This document shows positions 22,392-35,119 of a stretch of DNA of 64,000 bases, in pieces (the stretch's first letter is position 1; the number at the start of each line of letters is the position of its first letter). This DNA is from Panorpa germanica (lineage: Eukaryota; Arthropoda; Insecta; Mecoptera; Panorpidae): contig OY783213.1 of NCBI GenBank assembly GCA_963678705.1, positions 13,396,451 to 13,460,450 of the forward strand. Direction: 5' to 3'. Under the pieces are notes generated by a model. That model searched no databases. It worked only from the letters and a program-made list of their open reading frames with translations, and was not told the DNA's origin. The position numbers and the translations under genes were made by a program.

Positions 22392-22912
22392 CGAGGGTAA
22401 TTTGATAATTCAGTGACTGTTTGAATTTCCCGCGCAACTCACGTCAACTGCCATTTATTAATAGACTACTTTCAAATTTTGAGGAAGCTGCATCATTTAG
22501 TTTCTCTTTAGAAGCCATTGAAAGCAGCTATCACCGCTACAGATATCGTAGTCACCGTGGCAAAAATTCATAAATTGGGCTACGAACTACTACCCCATCT
22601 AGTGTATTTTCCAGATTTAGCCTTCTGCGACTATTTCCTGTTTCCAAACATGAAGAAATTGCAGAATGGTAAGAGATTTGAGTGTAACAAAAAGGTCACC
22701 ACTGAAATCACTGAAACAAACGCTTATTTTGAGGGCTTTGAGGAAACCTATTATTTGGAAGGAAAAAAAAATAGTTAAAACGCAGGACTAAATATCAAGT
22801 TTAATGGAAACAATGTCGATAAATAGAGCGCTTCTTGCCGAAAAAAATATCTTTTATTGAGAAATAAAGCACTTTTCCGAAAAAGAGTCATTGAATTATC
22901 AAACTACCCTCG
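22392..22912 (+). mobile_element. Deleted mariner element (family 2), copy 2
   Basis: Inverted repeats GAGGGTAATTTGATAATTCA (left) and its near reverse complement (right, ending 22912). TA follows on the right; the left TA has decayed. The leader 'tttgaatttcccgcgcaact' matches copy 1 at 13596-14025, and both copies join leader to the transposase C-terminus at the same place. About 520 bp remain of an expected 1.3 kb. Confidence 0.85.
22518..22778 (+). pseudogene. Mariner transposase, C-terminal fragment
   Basis: An open frame of 86 codons. From about residue 16 it reads AKIHKLGYELLPHLVYFPDL, then a C.DYFLFPNMKKL block, GKRFECN, and AYFEGF with a YYLEG tail. The D in the DYFLFP block corresponds to the last catalytic acid of the mariner DD(34)D triad. 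The HPPYSPDLAP-type signature is eroded (HLVYFPDLAF). The first two catalytic acids and the DNA-binding domain are absent, and the final 20-30 residues are lost to a frameshift in an A-run. It cannot make active transposase. Confidence 0.85.
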
Positions 22913-23489
22913 TATTATATAATTGTTTGAAAGATCTATGTTAAGATTGCTATATATAATTATATCTACGTATACTTGCTCTCTTTCCTTAGAGTTTAAT
23001 TATAAAATTGCGTCTTTGACCCTTTTCAAGCAAAAGAAATTTAATAAATAAATTTCCATGTAAATTTGAACCTCAACAACTTTCCTTACAATTACAAAAA
23101 GACTACTCATTGAAATGAAAGCCAGTTTTTATCATCTTAATCTTTTAATATTAAAGATAAATTATACAAAGTGACTAATTTAGACCCTAGTTAAAATAAT
23201 GAACGTATCCTTCCTCGTTTAGAACATGTCCTCATCATCATCAGTCATTCATTAACCGAGTTATGAAGTTTTCCCGCACAACTAGTCGGTGCGCCGTGTT
23301 TACTCGTACGTAGAAATATAACATGTTACAGTGGCTGGTACTCAGTGAGTCAGAGGTGTCGAACCGCTTGTATTCGCACCTTTTCAAACTTTGATTCGGT
23401 TAATTGGAGTCGTCTTTAAGTTAAATATAGTGGAGTATCTAATTTACCAACTGATTTTGAAGCGAAAGTATAATAGAAATAAATTACCA
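22913..23489. other. A+T-rich, no gene recognised
   Basis: A more balanced-composition patch at 23260-23400 shows no motif. Confidence 0.45.
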
Positions 23490-23665
23490 TTTTGTTAGAC
23501 TTTTAGAAGGCATCCTGATCGAAAGCATTTATGTTTGACGTCAGACTTCTATGTCTTCGGGTTCGATCCCCGAAATGGTGCTATATTTTCAAGGTTTGGT
23601 TGTGTCACAAATTGATTTCAATAATTACACGCTGTGGTAGATATTGCTCCAATGAACAATTCTAC
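23490..23665 (+). repeat. SINE family A, head and body
   Basis: A tRNA-like head with B box 'gggttcgatccccgaa' (23560-23575), then 'ctatattttcaaggtttggttg' and a shortened body. The A-box region around 23500-23520 is recognisable but weak. Confidence 0.6.
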
Positions 23666-24744
23666 ATGATTAGGTTACTAGGTCCGAGTGTTTAGTCCTC
23701 CGAAGTCTTCGAACACCATTACTATCACGCGATATTTACGTCACGGCGATGTTTTCGTGGTTACGAAGTCTTAACTTGTGCTTTACTGCTTTAGTTTTGA
23801 TTTCGTTTCCGACTGTTTTATGTCATCACTGCGGATATACCACGGTGCATTAACTATTCCTCGCAGAACTTTATTTTGGAACGTTTGTATTTGTTTAATG
23901 TTCGATTTCTTGTTGCAACCCCAGAGTTGCACTTTATGCGTTCACACTGACTTTAGCACTTGTTTATATATAAGCAGCTTGTTTTCAATGTTTAGTTCAG
24001 AGCGTCGCTCAATTAGCTAATACATATTCCTGTATTTAATGTTCAGTTCTTCTTTTTTCTTTTTGACATGCATTTTCCACCTTAATATATTTTGCTTCAT
24101 TTACTTTGTGAATTGTGTTTGTTTTATGAGTATGATATTTATGAGTAAGGAGATATTTAGTATTCTTTTGGAATGTGAAATTTACGTGTGTTGATTTAGA
24201 CTCATTGGGTTTAATTCATTTGTTAGCTACTAGATAAGTATATCTACACTTAGTTGTAGTTTTATAGAAAATAAAAAAAAAACTCGTCTAACTCTTTATT
24301 AAATATTGAACAGCGTTCTATTGATTGTCCGTTAACCTTTGGTAAACTTGACTAGGTTAACTGTTTCACGGTTTCTTATAGCACTGAATTAAAATTAAAG
24401 CTGATACTGACTTTGAATTAAATATACTGGATAAGTATCAAATTTCTATTTTAATTATATAATGCTTTCGATGGTATCAGTTACCCGTATAATTTTCTAA
24501 GTCTTAATTGCAAATTAATTTGATTAACAAAAATATATGGTATATATAGTGTGGTATATTAATTTTGTAGCATGAATACAGGATGTCCCAAACGAAAATT
24601 TATAAAAAAAAGGAAAACTAGATTAGAAAAAAACGTATAGTGATTATTAAAATACTAAGATTCGAAAATTATTTTTCTTTAGGTATGTTATCAAAATATA
24701 AACACTTAATTTATTTAATGTCCTTATACTCCTTTCTAGCACCA
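23666..24744. other. A+T-rich, no gene recognised
   Basis: An 80-codon frame (23778-24020) has no motif. 'tacaggatgtccca' at 24577-24590 resembles the fold-back element's terminus at 61271 and may be a lone decayed end. Confidence 0.4.
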
Positions 24745-24900
24745 CCTGTTGGCAATATTTGTGTTGTCGTGGGTCATATATGGTATGTGGTACACCACTG
24801 CCTAATAAGTATAGAATGATGTATTTACATACTCAAGCTGAAGACGCAACATAAATGTTTCCGCCCACCGTGTCGTCTCCACCGTGATATCTTTGGAAAT
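24745..24900 (-). repeat. SINE family A, body and tail
   Basis: The minus strand carries 'acttattaggcagtggtgta', 'ccatatatgacccacgaca' and an A+T-rich tail. The upstream part (to 24900) keeps 'gacgacacggtgggcgga', which corresponds to the A-box region. Confidence 0.6.
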
Positions 24901-26699
24901 CTTAAAATTATCAGTCATTTATTTAATAACTTCATTTGTTTTCAGTTTTACACTGTGTAATATTTTTACACAAAGTGTAAAATATAAGATATTTGCTACA
25001 TCTTACACTTTATAAATTTTGTTTACAATAACAATATTTTTACAAAATAATACTTTATATTTTACTTTAGTTACTAACTACATCTTTTATGTCAGTTTAT
25101 TGAAACGGCTTAAACTGAAATGGTCACTGTTCAAACTTTTTTATGACAGTAAGTAATTTTAAAGGAAAGTTATTTGTGATTATGTTTACCTACCACAACC
25201 AGCTACACCAAAAACAAATCTTTTGACTTTGCAACAAATTTTTATGATGAATGTAATAATGTCAAAGTTTTGAATGATTACAATTTATTTAGTTTAGAAA
25301 GTTTTTTGTTTTTCTCCAGAAGAATAAAAAGATAACTCACTTCAGAAATATTACGAGTATAGTTGTGCGTAAACGTAATGTAATGTATTGTCCAAATCGG
25401 TACGACTCCAACATTTATTTGAAGAGATTGTTCAAACCAAAGTAACAATTAACCTAATGGGATATATACTCGTATATAATGACAACGTTCAAAAACCGTA
25501 TTTTTTTTAATTTTGAAATGATGGAATAATATGTCTAAAATACTTTCGCAGAATTTGGAAACAAAGTTCGAAATACTACAAAAGTTGCAGCTCATAAAAG
25601 CTGTACCTGATCGCTCGAACTCGAAGCACAATTGTAACTTTGAAATGTGTTATTCTGAAATCTGCATTTTTGAAATATGTATACAGTCTTAGTTATAAAC
25701 TATGAAACCGATTGAGTTCATCATTGCAAAATTATTTCAATATAACGGAAACTGTTGTTGTAAATTTTTTAATGTTTTTAATAAAATTATTGCCGAATTT
25801 TTCCTTGAAATTTCATTTTTTTTTTGGATGCCATTATTTTAAATTTGCATTTTCTTTATTTTGAACTTCGTCATATAATAACTACGGATATGCAAATTGA
25901 TATTTATTTTGAAGTTTGTTACAAATCGAAATCTAAAAGAAGCTAGACTATACATACATTCAGAACACCCACCGAAATCTTGCAGTAACTCTCTGCCATA
26001 GATTCGACATAAATAATAAAAAGTATACCTAGAGTTTTATAAACATGGAATAAGAATTGAATTTATATATTTTTAAAAAAGAAAGTAGTAAAATTTAAAT
26101 GAATCTTTTAACATGTGTATCTGGTATAGAAAATAGATGTTCTAGACAATTAATTAACCAATTCTTCAAATTTTTAATTCCTAATTTTTGCAAAGCCCAG
26201 TTTAATGTCCAATTCAAACGCAAATAATGATTTCGATTTAGTCTATATAAAATATTTTATTATACTTAACTAAATTAATTAACTTAATTATATATTTTAC
26301 TTATATTTATATCAGTTGGAAACTTCTGAATATAATTAAACACTCTGATATCTTGTAGATGTTACAAGATTGCGTATATTTATATGAATGTCGTATTGGT
26401 TTGGTCGCATGTTGAAGTCGCACTAGTTTGGACGGCGCATAAAGCACGTACGAGTAGACAAAGCTAAAGCTAAGCTAAAAGCTAAATCCCTATTAAATCG
26501 TTTTTTAACAATAAAGTACCAACGTTTGTTTTTATGTCATATTGGACTAAAATATCTTTATAATCGGCTTACAAAGGTCACACACACATACAAAATTTTT
26601 TCGATATAGATTTGAATTGGATGATTATCCAAACACCACCCCCTTCCATTTAAATCTAAATAAAATTATATTTTGGTTTATATAAATCTAAATTTTATT
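24901..26699. other. A+T-rich, no gene recognised
   Basis: 'ttacactgtgtaa' palindromic words at 24945-24990. A tandem 'aaagctaa' run lies at 26460-26487. Nothing coding. Confidence 0.45.
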
Positions 26700-27060
26700 G
26701 TGGCATGGATTTCAACCCTTTTTGAAGGATGGCGGTAGTAAGTAGGAGCCCTCTCCTGGGCGTTCTCGACGTTTTGGGGCTAAATCCTCAGGGGTTTGGG
26801 GTTTAGATTCCCGGAACGCTACACTTCCTCTTTAGCTCCCATCGTAACCTTCCATCAACACACACGGTGCGACATGTTAACTCAGTCAGCACATTTCCTC
26901 GTTGATCCGACTTCGACGCCGACGCCGACGCCGACTCACCCTTTATATCTGCACCCTGTTTGTAACATTCTACACCTCACTGCAGCGCGCTCGCCCCCGC
27001 CACTCCCCTGCTGTGTACATACCAACATGTCACTCTGAGTGTATGATATACGACATGCGG
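26700..27060. other. G+C-rich island, unassigned
   Basis: Sharply richer in G+C than the flanks. It contains '(gacgcc)n' at 26909-26935 and runs such as 'ggggtttggggttta'. Open frames exist on both strands (26796-27038 plus, 26936-27184 minus), but they follow the composition and show no motif. It could be a decayed element end, a CpG-containing regulatory island or a tandem-repeat relic. Confidence 0.3.
26909..26935 (+). repeat. (GACGCC)n short tandem repeat
   Basis: About four copies of a 6-bp G+C-rich unit. Confidence 0.85.
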
Positions 27061-29334
27061 AGATATTGTTATGTAACAGAGTAATATAAATATGTATATA
27101 ACAATTCACAGGGTGTTCACAAATAGACAAATTAAGCTTTAAATTTAGTGCCACGATACGCAGGTTATTTTCTAAACTAAGCATTTCCTTTTATCCGTAT
27201 ATTTCCTGGAGAATTTTTCTTTTATTTCATATTGAAGTCTCTGAATCCCTTGCTTTTAAAGTTTATTACCTAACATAGCGTTTTAGGGGTCGCGTTTTAC
27301 TGTGTTGTACATTTGTATCATTGTTACTTTGACTTTTTCTTAAAAACGTAAAACTTTTATTTGCTGTAATATTTTTATTACTAAATATTTTCTTATATAC
27401 AGTTTATGTCCCAATAAATAAAAAATATTATGTCTTAATAATTGAGATTTTTTTTTTATTTCAAATATGTAATTATTCTGTTGTAATGTAAAGAATTAAA
27501 TATTTAATTTGAAAAGTAAAGAATTTTGATAAAACTAATATTAAATACGAAAAAAGAAAATAATGAAATAATAGTCTATTCTTCCTATAAATCCTTTCGC
27601 TGACCGAAGTGATTTTTATGTCTTCAATTTAAACTTCTTTTTTTTTATTAATACTTCACGGGATTCTTAGGACCACGGTCCTTTTTTCGCCCTTCTTACT
27701 TCATTTTATTTACATTTTACCTATTTACATTTCATTATTATTATTACTACCTAAACTTTTAAACCCGCTTTATGCCATAGCCTGTCTAATTTAAACTTAA
27801 AAGTGAAATATAAATATATATATATATATAAATTACTATTTGTGTTCGTCCACATTTAAGACTTTAAGGAGTCATCCATATCATGGTGTTAAACACTCCG
27901 ACTCCATTATCACGTCACACATTGTGGACCTCCCCACTTCCCCTGTAGTGATGCACCTCTGGAGAAAGAAATTATATTAGTCTTCTTTTGTTTTATTTTT
28001 TATCTTACTTTCTATTAAAACAAATTTTAGATTATAGAAAACTCACGAACCTTATAATTTGTAATTCACAAAAGTTATCAAACTCTATATGCTTGTAAGA
28101 AATATGAAAGCAACTTAGCTAATAATATAACCTTAAAGATATATCTAACTAATCTGTTCTTACATGTACTCGTATATCATATATTAATATTAATAAGTTA
28201 TTATATAGATATTTCAATAATTAATTGTTCACTAATTTCTACATAGTTCTATTAATATCTAAAATTTGGAAATAATTTCCATTTGACTAAGTTTTCAAAT
28301 TATATAATGTTATACGAGAACATATATAACCATTATATCTTCGTTTGATTTAAATTTTATATTTTATACTAAATTTTGGTAATCAAAATTCTAAATTATA
28401 ATTAGGAATATCAATAAGCAATACCCGCTACTGATCAGTGGAACTAAACTATTGTTTCACGTGCTTATTATATGATGGTTAATTAAAAAGTATTAGTAAT
28501 TTAAGTTTTTATTAAATTTAATCTTTTAAACAATGCTTGAGAAAATTTCCTATAAATTCATTTTGTACTTTTGTGTCAATAGCAGTTAGATCAGATTGAT
28601 TCAATGAATTAATTTAAAGTGTTGTTGTGTGTAAGGTTTATTCAACATAAAAAGGTTTACACAACATTTTTTGGGGTAGTATAATGTAAAATTACTTTAC
28701 AAGACGTTTTAATTAATATACCCGTAATAATAAAAGATTTTTAATAACGTTTGTTATACTTCTGTAAATATTAAAACGTAACAAATATTACGTTAAATAA
28801 TATATGATCTTATATATTATGTTTATCGAGCTTGAATAAACTTTGCTTTTATTATTGCCAAAAAGGTTAAAAGCCACTGTATTTGATGTGGCTTAGAATA
28901 CTAATTAAGTTTATCAGTACTAAATTATTAATTAATTAAATATTATTGTTAACTATATTATATACGTACTATTATAATATTAATAATTAAAATAATTTAC
29001 CAATGTATATAAAGTTGTGTTAATTAGTGAAATTATTACACTTGGATAGAACAGGTATTCCAATAAAAGACGCGGAGTCTACTCAGAGCCGCCTCTTCAG
29101 ATTGTCAGATTATTGGTATACAAATAAAAACTAGGGCCCTGTGATAAAAGCAGGAAAGAATTAATAATAATAATAATATTAGTTTCAGATTGCAAATGCA
29201 AAATGCAAATAATCGGGGAAGTCCGTCATGGAACCGTGCATTCTTTGTAGAGAGCAATATTATTTCACCATGTAAGAGAGTAAATTCTGTATTTGAACTT
29301 GAATTTTCGGGGTTAAAGGTGCATTCGGCTGACA
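27061..29334. other. A+T-rich, no gene recognised
   Basis: (TA)n at 27814-27832; cacagggtgtt at 27107-27117 resembles the fold-back terminus. The remainder is low-complexity A+T-rich sequence. Confidence 0.5.
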
Positions 29335-29510
29335 TCTGGAAAAGAAAGATGTAATTAATTAGTTCACGACACAATGAACGAGTTCGATCCTCGAAATTGA
29401 GTTATATTTTTTAAGTTTGGTTGTTATCAGGTTAGATGAATTATGTATCTACATATTAGGCAGCGGTGTGCTACACATATTTGAGGCCAGGACACCACAT
29501 AATCAGTTTA
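29335..29510 (+). repeat. SINE family A, near-complete copy
   Basis: B box 'gagttcgatcctcg' at 29380-29393, then 'agttatattttttaagtttg', 'tatgtatctacatattaggc', 'acacatatttgaggcc' and 'aggacaccac'. It matches the minus-strand copy at 18712-18945 in order and spacing. Confidence 0.7.
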
Positions 29511-30128
29511 TTTATGTATCTTCAAAACATCAGTTTACCAAAAATTTAGTAAAGAGCTTTTTTGTGGATGATATGTTATACTGATCTTTTCCTAATAACT
29601 TTTTGTTGCTACTTTTATAAAAAATAAAAGTTGTAAATCAAACTAAATTTTAAATTAAGTGACATTCATTAGACAAACATATTCATTGCCTTTTATTGTA
29701 AAAGTTATATCAAAAACTTATCAATAAAATTTTAAAATATGTAACGTAATATGAATTAAAGAACATACGATTGCAAATAAAGAGCGAAACGAAAATAGTG
29801 ACAAGGAAGGAAGGAGATGGATGGCATAGCAGATATGGAGAATATTTGGTTTAGTGAAAAGAAGATAGAGGTGCCAGAGAAGGAAGAAGGTGGGAGACAG
29901 GGATACAGTTAAGAAGGTTTAAGTTTAAGTTTAATTAGCATCTAGAACAGTTTTAAATCAATTTATTGAAATGAAATTAATGATTTAATGTGGAAGAATG
30001 TAAAAGCTAGGCAAAAATCAATATACATACGTGTATATGTAATATGAAGTTTGTTTATGTATAAAGGATATTGAACAAAAGAAAGATATATTTCCAACGA
30101 AACCTTTCCAATTTTATCTATCATCCAA
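29511..30128. other. A+T-rich with a purine-rich patch
   Basis: 29790-29910 is purine-rich (gaaggaaggagatgg...) like the LINE family 2 tails at 34.4 and 44.0 kb, but too short to assign. Confidence 0.4.
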
Positions 30129-30563
30129 ATGTTGGTTATCGCTTCCTTAAAGCTTCAAAATTGCTATCACTATCCCTGGACTTTTGGTATCAAAACATCC
30201 GCTGAAATTTTGGCTGAGGGTGTAGAAACAACGGTATTCCTTTTTATCCATTATAAATTATTACAAACTCTTTTATATTTAGAAGCAAGTGGATCATATC
30301 CAGACAGAAACAAGTGCTCCTGTGAACGCCGTTATACTGCGAAGGCTTTAAACCCATATCTATTTCGCCCAGCGAAACTGCGGCCCTGCATTAACACTAT
30401 TGCCGTTTACCTTGCAAATGATACGAATGAATACTTTACATATCACAGATTTATGACACCAACTCACGTGAAATGGATCCTTTTTAAAACATTCACGCCA
30501 GGAGGAACTGAATGGATCCAAACGAAACGGAACGTAACGTGCGGTACGGAACGAAACACTTGA
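30129..30563 (+). other. Longest open frame in the window, unassigned
   Basis: A 144-codon frame with a fairly even amino-acid mix (ASLKLQNCYHYPWTFGIKTS...). There is no motif, signal peptide or transmembrane segment that I can name. An 86-codon frame overlaps its second half on the other strand. G+C rises at 30340-30620, where 'ggaacg' words repeat (30520-30560). A decayed gene or element is possible, but a chance frame is not excluded. No promoter or splice pattern supports it. Confidence 0.2.
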
Positions 30564-32427
30564 AGCGTACAACAATTCTCCAATCGGGAGGTGTTGGATG
30601 TTGGGTGTTGCGGTCGTCAAAACATTTGGTATTCATGGCACCCACCGGCACTATAATCTATCTGCACACTCACATTCCTGCACATGAACGAATTTAATAA
30701 TAGATGTTGAACTAGCACAGATTTAATTAAATATTAAATGTACGAGTATGTTTTCACTGATAGTAAAATGTACTGGTATGTCACTTTGTTATAGTTACCT
30801 ACTAAACAAAAACTTGATACAAGTTAAACTACTAAAAATATTATTTTTAACATGAAATATTTAATTAGGGCAGTATTTTTCGCACTGTTTTATTTTAACT
30901 TTTAACTTTGACCTGATTAACAATTTGGTGAAATGGCTTGGCTTTGGGAGTCCAGTCGTCTATGGTAACGTTTCATTCGACCAACAGATCCTTTTGTAGA
31001 AATAAATAAATACATTGAGATTATTTTTATTAACTGCAGACAATATTTTTAGTTTTGCTCCTCTTTTTTTAAACTATATATTTCAGTATAATTATTTCAA
31101 TTGACTAATTACGCTCATTGCAGTATTTCTCCAATTATAATAATTTTGTGCTCAAAAACAACATCAAAAGCTAAAACTCATTAACCTAATTTATAAAACT
31201 AATTTTTTTGTAATAGAATGCAATTTTAAAAAAGAGTAATAAAAAATATAATTTCACAAAAATTGAACATTCAGTAAAAGCTCTTTTCATGGAGTTGTTA
31301 GCAGAAGGAAACGAAATAGAGAGGATAGAAGAGGAAGGGGAGAACGACAAAGGATAATTAAATTCTTTGAACATTGGTTTCAGTAATAACTGCAATTTAA
31401 TTATTATATTACCTTTAACTTCATTAATAATAGATTGAACAATTTTAAAGTGAATTAATTTTTTTTTTTGCTTTGACTTTGATATATTTGTAAAGTAGCT
31501 TTTTTATAGTACATTTTTAAAATTCCATTTCTGTAAGTGAGTTTGATCAAATTAATTACTTTCTCGTACTTACATTGAAATCTTAATTTAATTGATGTAT
31601 TTGTAATTAAAAATATGACAGCATTTACGGACGTATTAATTAGTCATTGAATTCACTAAGAGCAAATATTTTAAATTTTATAACTGGCATCTACAGTAAA
31701 ATCTTCTCTGTAATTTCTATAGATATAAACTTTCAATAGGATTGATTCTTACTCTTTTTCACATGCTGCGTTTTACACGCGATTCGAAAAGGATAACGCA
31801 TTATGAGAACATAACGCGTCTCGCTTGCACTCATGTGTCGAACGCGTATAAATCGCGCTATGTGAGTACGGGGTTATGCTAAAGCATAAACATAACCTAC
31901 TATAACTAGAATTACACCTACTTTCAGCTGTTGTGGCATCCTGGCGCAACGTTTCTATGCATTAATTGCCTTAGTTTGCTGAAGAGATTCATTACGTTGG
32001 GCTATTTAAATCAGATCTGCCCAGAGACTAGAGACCAAGAGTCCATAGAGGTGTATATAATTACTTTATTTGCATAATGCACATATTACTAGTAAAACAC
32101 ATACACGCAGAGTTTACTTGTGTTGAACAACATGAAAACTAAGATTATAATTTACCAATACTTTTCCCTATTGAATTCACAAAACACAACCAAAGGTTAC
32201 ACATATGCAGTGTCGCAGTTAGTATTTTCTGTAGCACTAATCTATACAAAGTTTGTAGACTCTTTGTTATTTCACATTAGAGGGTTCTACATTTGGAATC
32301 AAACTACACTTTGAAATTTGCATAAATGGTATGAAAATTATTATCCAGGAAAATTATAAGGAAGCAATCAAAACCACTGGAAAATTATTATATTAGTACA
32401 ATAAATTTATTAGAAAATCTGTATGCT
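30564..32427. other. A+T-rich, no gene recognised
   Basis: A purine-rich patch at 31290-31355 ends a 22-codon frame (MELLAEGNEIER...) of LINE-tail flavour. A CpG-containing patch at 31765-31880 includes 'gcgtataaatcgcg' but has no evident transcript. Confidence 0.4.
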
Positions 32428-32653
32428 TCAAAAGAGATATATCCAGAAGATTTATAACCACTATTTGTCGATCAAGTTCTGGAAATTTCAAAATCCATTT
32501 ATATAAAATCAAAATATTACTGTCACCCAACTGTGATTGTGGTGAAGAGGTACTCTTTATCATATTATCTTAAGATGCAAAAATAGAAAGAGTCAGATAG
32601 ATGCATTACTTAATATTGTTACTAAATACACCAATCTACCTGTGAATGTTTAA
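32428..32653 (+). pseudogene. LINE family 1, C-terminal end, frameshifted
   Basis: The frame reads FKRDISRRFITTICRSS..., then ...IHLYKIKILLSPNCDCGEE, shifts by one base, and resumes as LYHIILRCKNRKSQIDALLN to a stop at 32651-32653. The C-x-C...H....C cluster and its spacing match the copy at 18355-18699. It is an old 5'-truncated LINE insertion. Confidence 0.65.
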
Positions 32654-32849
32654 TTTTTTATTTCTGACTAAATTCTGGTGTGCAATTTATAATGGACCAA
32701 CAAATAGAATCGTAGAATAGAACCGTATCTGAAGGAATAGTTTATTTATTAACAATTGCACTAATATCTTTCCTAAATTTAGTCAATATATGCAGTCACA
32801 TGCTGTCCACTGTATATATACCGTAACAGGTTATGGGCCCAGAGTTATT
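32654..32849. other. A+T-rich, possible LINE 3' tail
   Basis: Follows the LINE stop; no poly-A is recognisable. Confidence 0.3.
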
Positions 32850-33300
32850 ATATTGTTAGGTCGGTACCAAACGATGCTACGAACACCTTCCAATATTGAA
32901 CGCTTGATGGTTGGACGCATCGTGTGGTTGATGCTGAAACTAACTTTGTCCAACGTCCACGTTGGAAGAAGTTCGAGCTATTGTCGATTTTTCAACCCCT
33001 ACCACACACTTGATCCACCTGTCATGTACTGCTGCACGAATCGTCCAACAAAGGAAGGTTTTATACTTGAAAGTTTCTTTATTTACTTTTTGTTAAACAG
33101 TGTCAGTGTCAATAATATCAACAGATTAATACAATAAATAAATCATTCGGATCAAACATTCGTTCCACCGTGTAGTAGGAAACTTACTATGTCAATCCTC
33201 CTATATTGGACTCACACGCTGAAGACAAGCATTTGAATCAAACGTTCACCGCATCGTTTGGTACTGGCTTTATTCACATCTAGTATGCGGCGTTATAAAC
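32850..33300. repeat. Internally repetitive segment
   Basis: Related words recur in both orientations: 'ggtaccaaacgatgc' (32864), 'cgcatcgtgtggttgatgc' (32918), 'attcgttccaccgtg' (33158) and 'ttcaccgcatcgtttggta' (33246). The outer pair is inverted over about 400 bp. A 115-codon frame (32790-33137) covers part of it without a motif. This may be a degraded inverted-repeat element or satellite relic. Confidence 0.35.
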
Positions 33301-34239
33301 TATTCTAACAGTATCTACTACGCCACCACGTATAATTACTGCTCCATCTAGTTATTTGTAACATCATAGTAAAAGCTTCAATATTTTAATTTATCTATTA
33401 AGTTACTTGGTGCACTTTTATCATCTGTAAGTGACCCACTTTCAAAACGTAATTTATATGTACTACTTGTCTTCGTGTATCTGTATTTGTATGTACGTAA
33501 ACGAGTGTATATTATTACATGGTTTCTTTTACTACGTGGAAATCCAAACTTATTTAAAAATACGTCTATAATTCTTTATATGTCAAAATAGTTTTGTTCT
33601 TTTTAAACAAAATTTATTCGTGTTTTGAATATGAATGTATATACCAGTATCTATTACAGAATATACGTGTGTGAGAAAGCTATATAAAAGTATTTTTGAC
33701 ACTCATGCAATGAAAAAAGTTTTCTAGTTTCCCGTTATCAATTCTAGATTTAAAATCTTGCATCCACTGATAACAATACTGAAAAGTTTTTTAATTATAT
33801 ATTTTTTTTCTTTCTTTGTTTTTTGTAGTATGAACATATCTAACTATTTTGTATTTTGGTGACATCTTATAAATTATTTTCAGAGTTATTTATCTTTGAG
33901 TGTCCTCAAGACATGCAATAGGAAACACTTAAGGTCGAATACACTCTGTAATATGTTGGGCTCGAATCCAACACGACCGAACCATACAAGGTTAATATTA
34001 ATGAACAAGTAAAATGAGCGAAATACGTTAATTAAAATTCTTTTTAAATAAAAGTAATAAGGAAGATGTATACCGAGGTGTAGCTATAAAATACCAAGAC
34101 TGATACTACTATAGACAAACCACACATTCCACAAAGTCGTAAGAACGACAGCTGTGTAGAATGAAGCCGCCTCTTTCGATTGCCACCACTTCCATGCTGT
34201 CAGACGCCTTTATTGTATAAGATATTTTTATTTTTTGGT

Positions 34240-34248
<9 letters not shown>
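33301..34248. other. A+T-rich, no gene recognised
   Basis: 'gggctcgaatccaacacg' at 33958 resembles a tRNA B box in isolation. Nothing else. Confidence 0.45.
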
Positions 34249-34310
<62 letters not shown>

Positions 34311-34323
34311 TATATATATATAT
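34249..34323. repeat. Long (TA)n microsatellite
   Basis: About 37 TA units with a single GA interruption near 34308-34310. Confidence 0.95.
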
Positions 34324-34339
34324 AATATTAACTAAGGAT

Positions 34340-34710
34340 AGAACCGAGAAGGAGGGCAATCAAGTTTGGGAAGAAAATGAGTAAGGCTGAAGGCGAAATC
34401 CTAAGGAAAATGGCGTCAGAGGAAGAAGAGAAGAAGAGGAGAATTCACAAGTGTGGAAGAGGAGCTAAGGAGGAGAGACGGAGAGATACAGCAACAGGAA
34501 GGAATGGAAAAAACTGAGAAGAGCAAATACAATGAAAGATATAAGAGGATTTGAGAAAGAGATACCAGAATACATTAGAGAAAAAGATAAAAGAAACATG
34601 AGAAGAATCGCAAGATTCAGATTGGGAAACGAAGAGAAAGGTAACGGTGTGTGCGGGAGGGAGATAGAAAAGCTGGAGCACATTAAGTTTTCATGTGAGA
34701 GAAAGGTAAA
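34340..34710 (+). pseudogene. LINE family 2, C-terminal region
   Basis: Strongly purine-rich sequence. From 34532 an open frame reads YIREKDKRNMRRIARFRLGN, then an EEKGN segment and a VCGREIEKLEHIKFSC motif. An ARFRLGNE block followed by a C...H....C cluster is the usual end of R1-like or related non-LTR retrotransposon ORF2 proteins in insects. The upstream part (34340-34530) is frameshifted but keeps the glutamate/arginine-rich character. It is a separate family from the LINE at 18.4 kb, and is related to 43698-44340 and 47815-48215. A (TA)n tract interrupts the end. Confidence 0.7.
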
Positions 34711-34716
34711 TAGTGA

Positions 34717-34737
34717 ATATATATATATATATATATA
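34717..34737. repeat. (TA)n microsatellite
   Basis: About ten TA units directly after the LINE coding end. Confidence 0.9.
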
Positions 34738-35010
34738 GGCGAAGATAGAGAAAAGGAGCGAGGAAAGAAAAGGAATGGCAGAGTACAAACAGAAGGGAGA
34801 GTAGCAGGAAGAGGGAAGCAGTAGAACTTTAAATTTATCTGTTTTGTTTTTATTTCTCATTTTTCTTTTTGGAAGGAGTGTGAATGGTTAGATATAATAA
34901 GGATCACAAATGTAATTAAGCACAATTATATGTAATTTAATGATTAAAGGCAGAAATATGTAGTGCCCAATGGTAAAAACATTAAAATAAACTATATATT
35001 AATATTAACT

Positions 35011-35013
<3 letters not shown>

Positions 35014-35106
<93 letters not shown>

Positions 35107-35119
35107 ATATGTATATATA
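35014..35119. repeat. Long (TA)n microsatellite
   Basis: About 40 pure TA units, then a mixed TG/TA tail (35095-35119). Confidence 0.95.

Noticed and set aside
34445-34860. Serine/leucine/phenylalanine-rich minus-strand frames
   Set aside because: They mirror the purine-rich LINE family 2 coding strand. The sense strand carries the recognised motifs. The same applies to 43689-44091 (minus) and 47890-48285 (plus).
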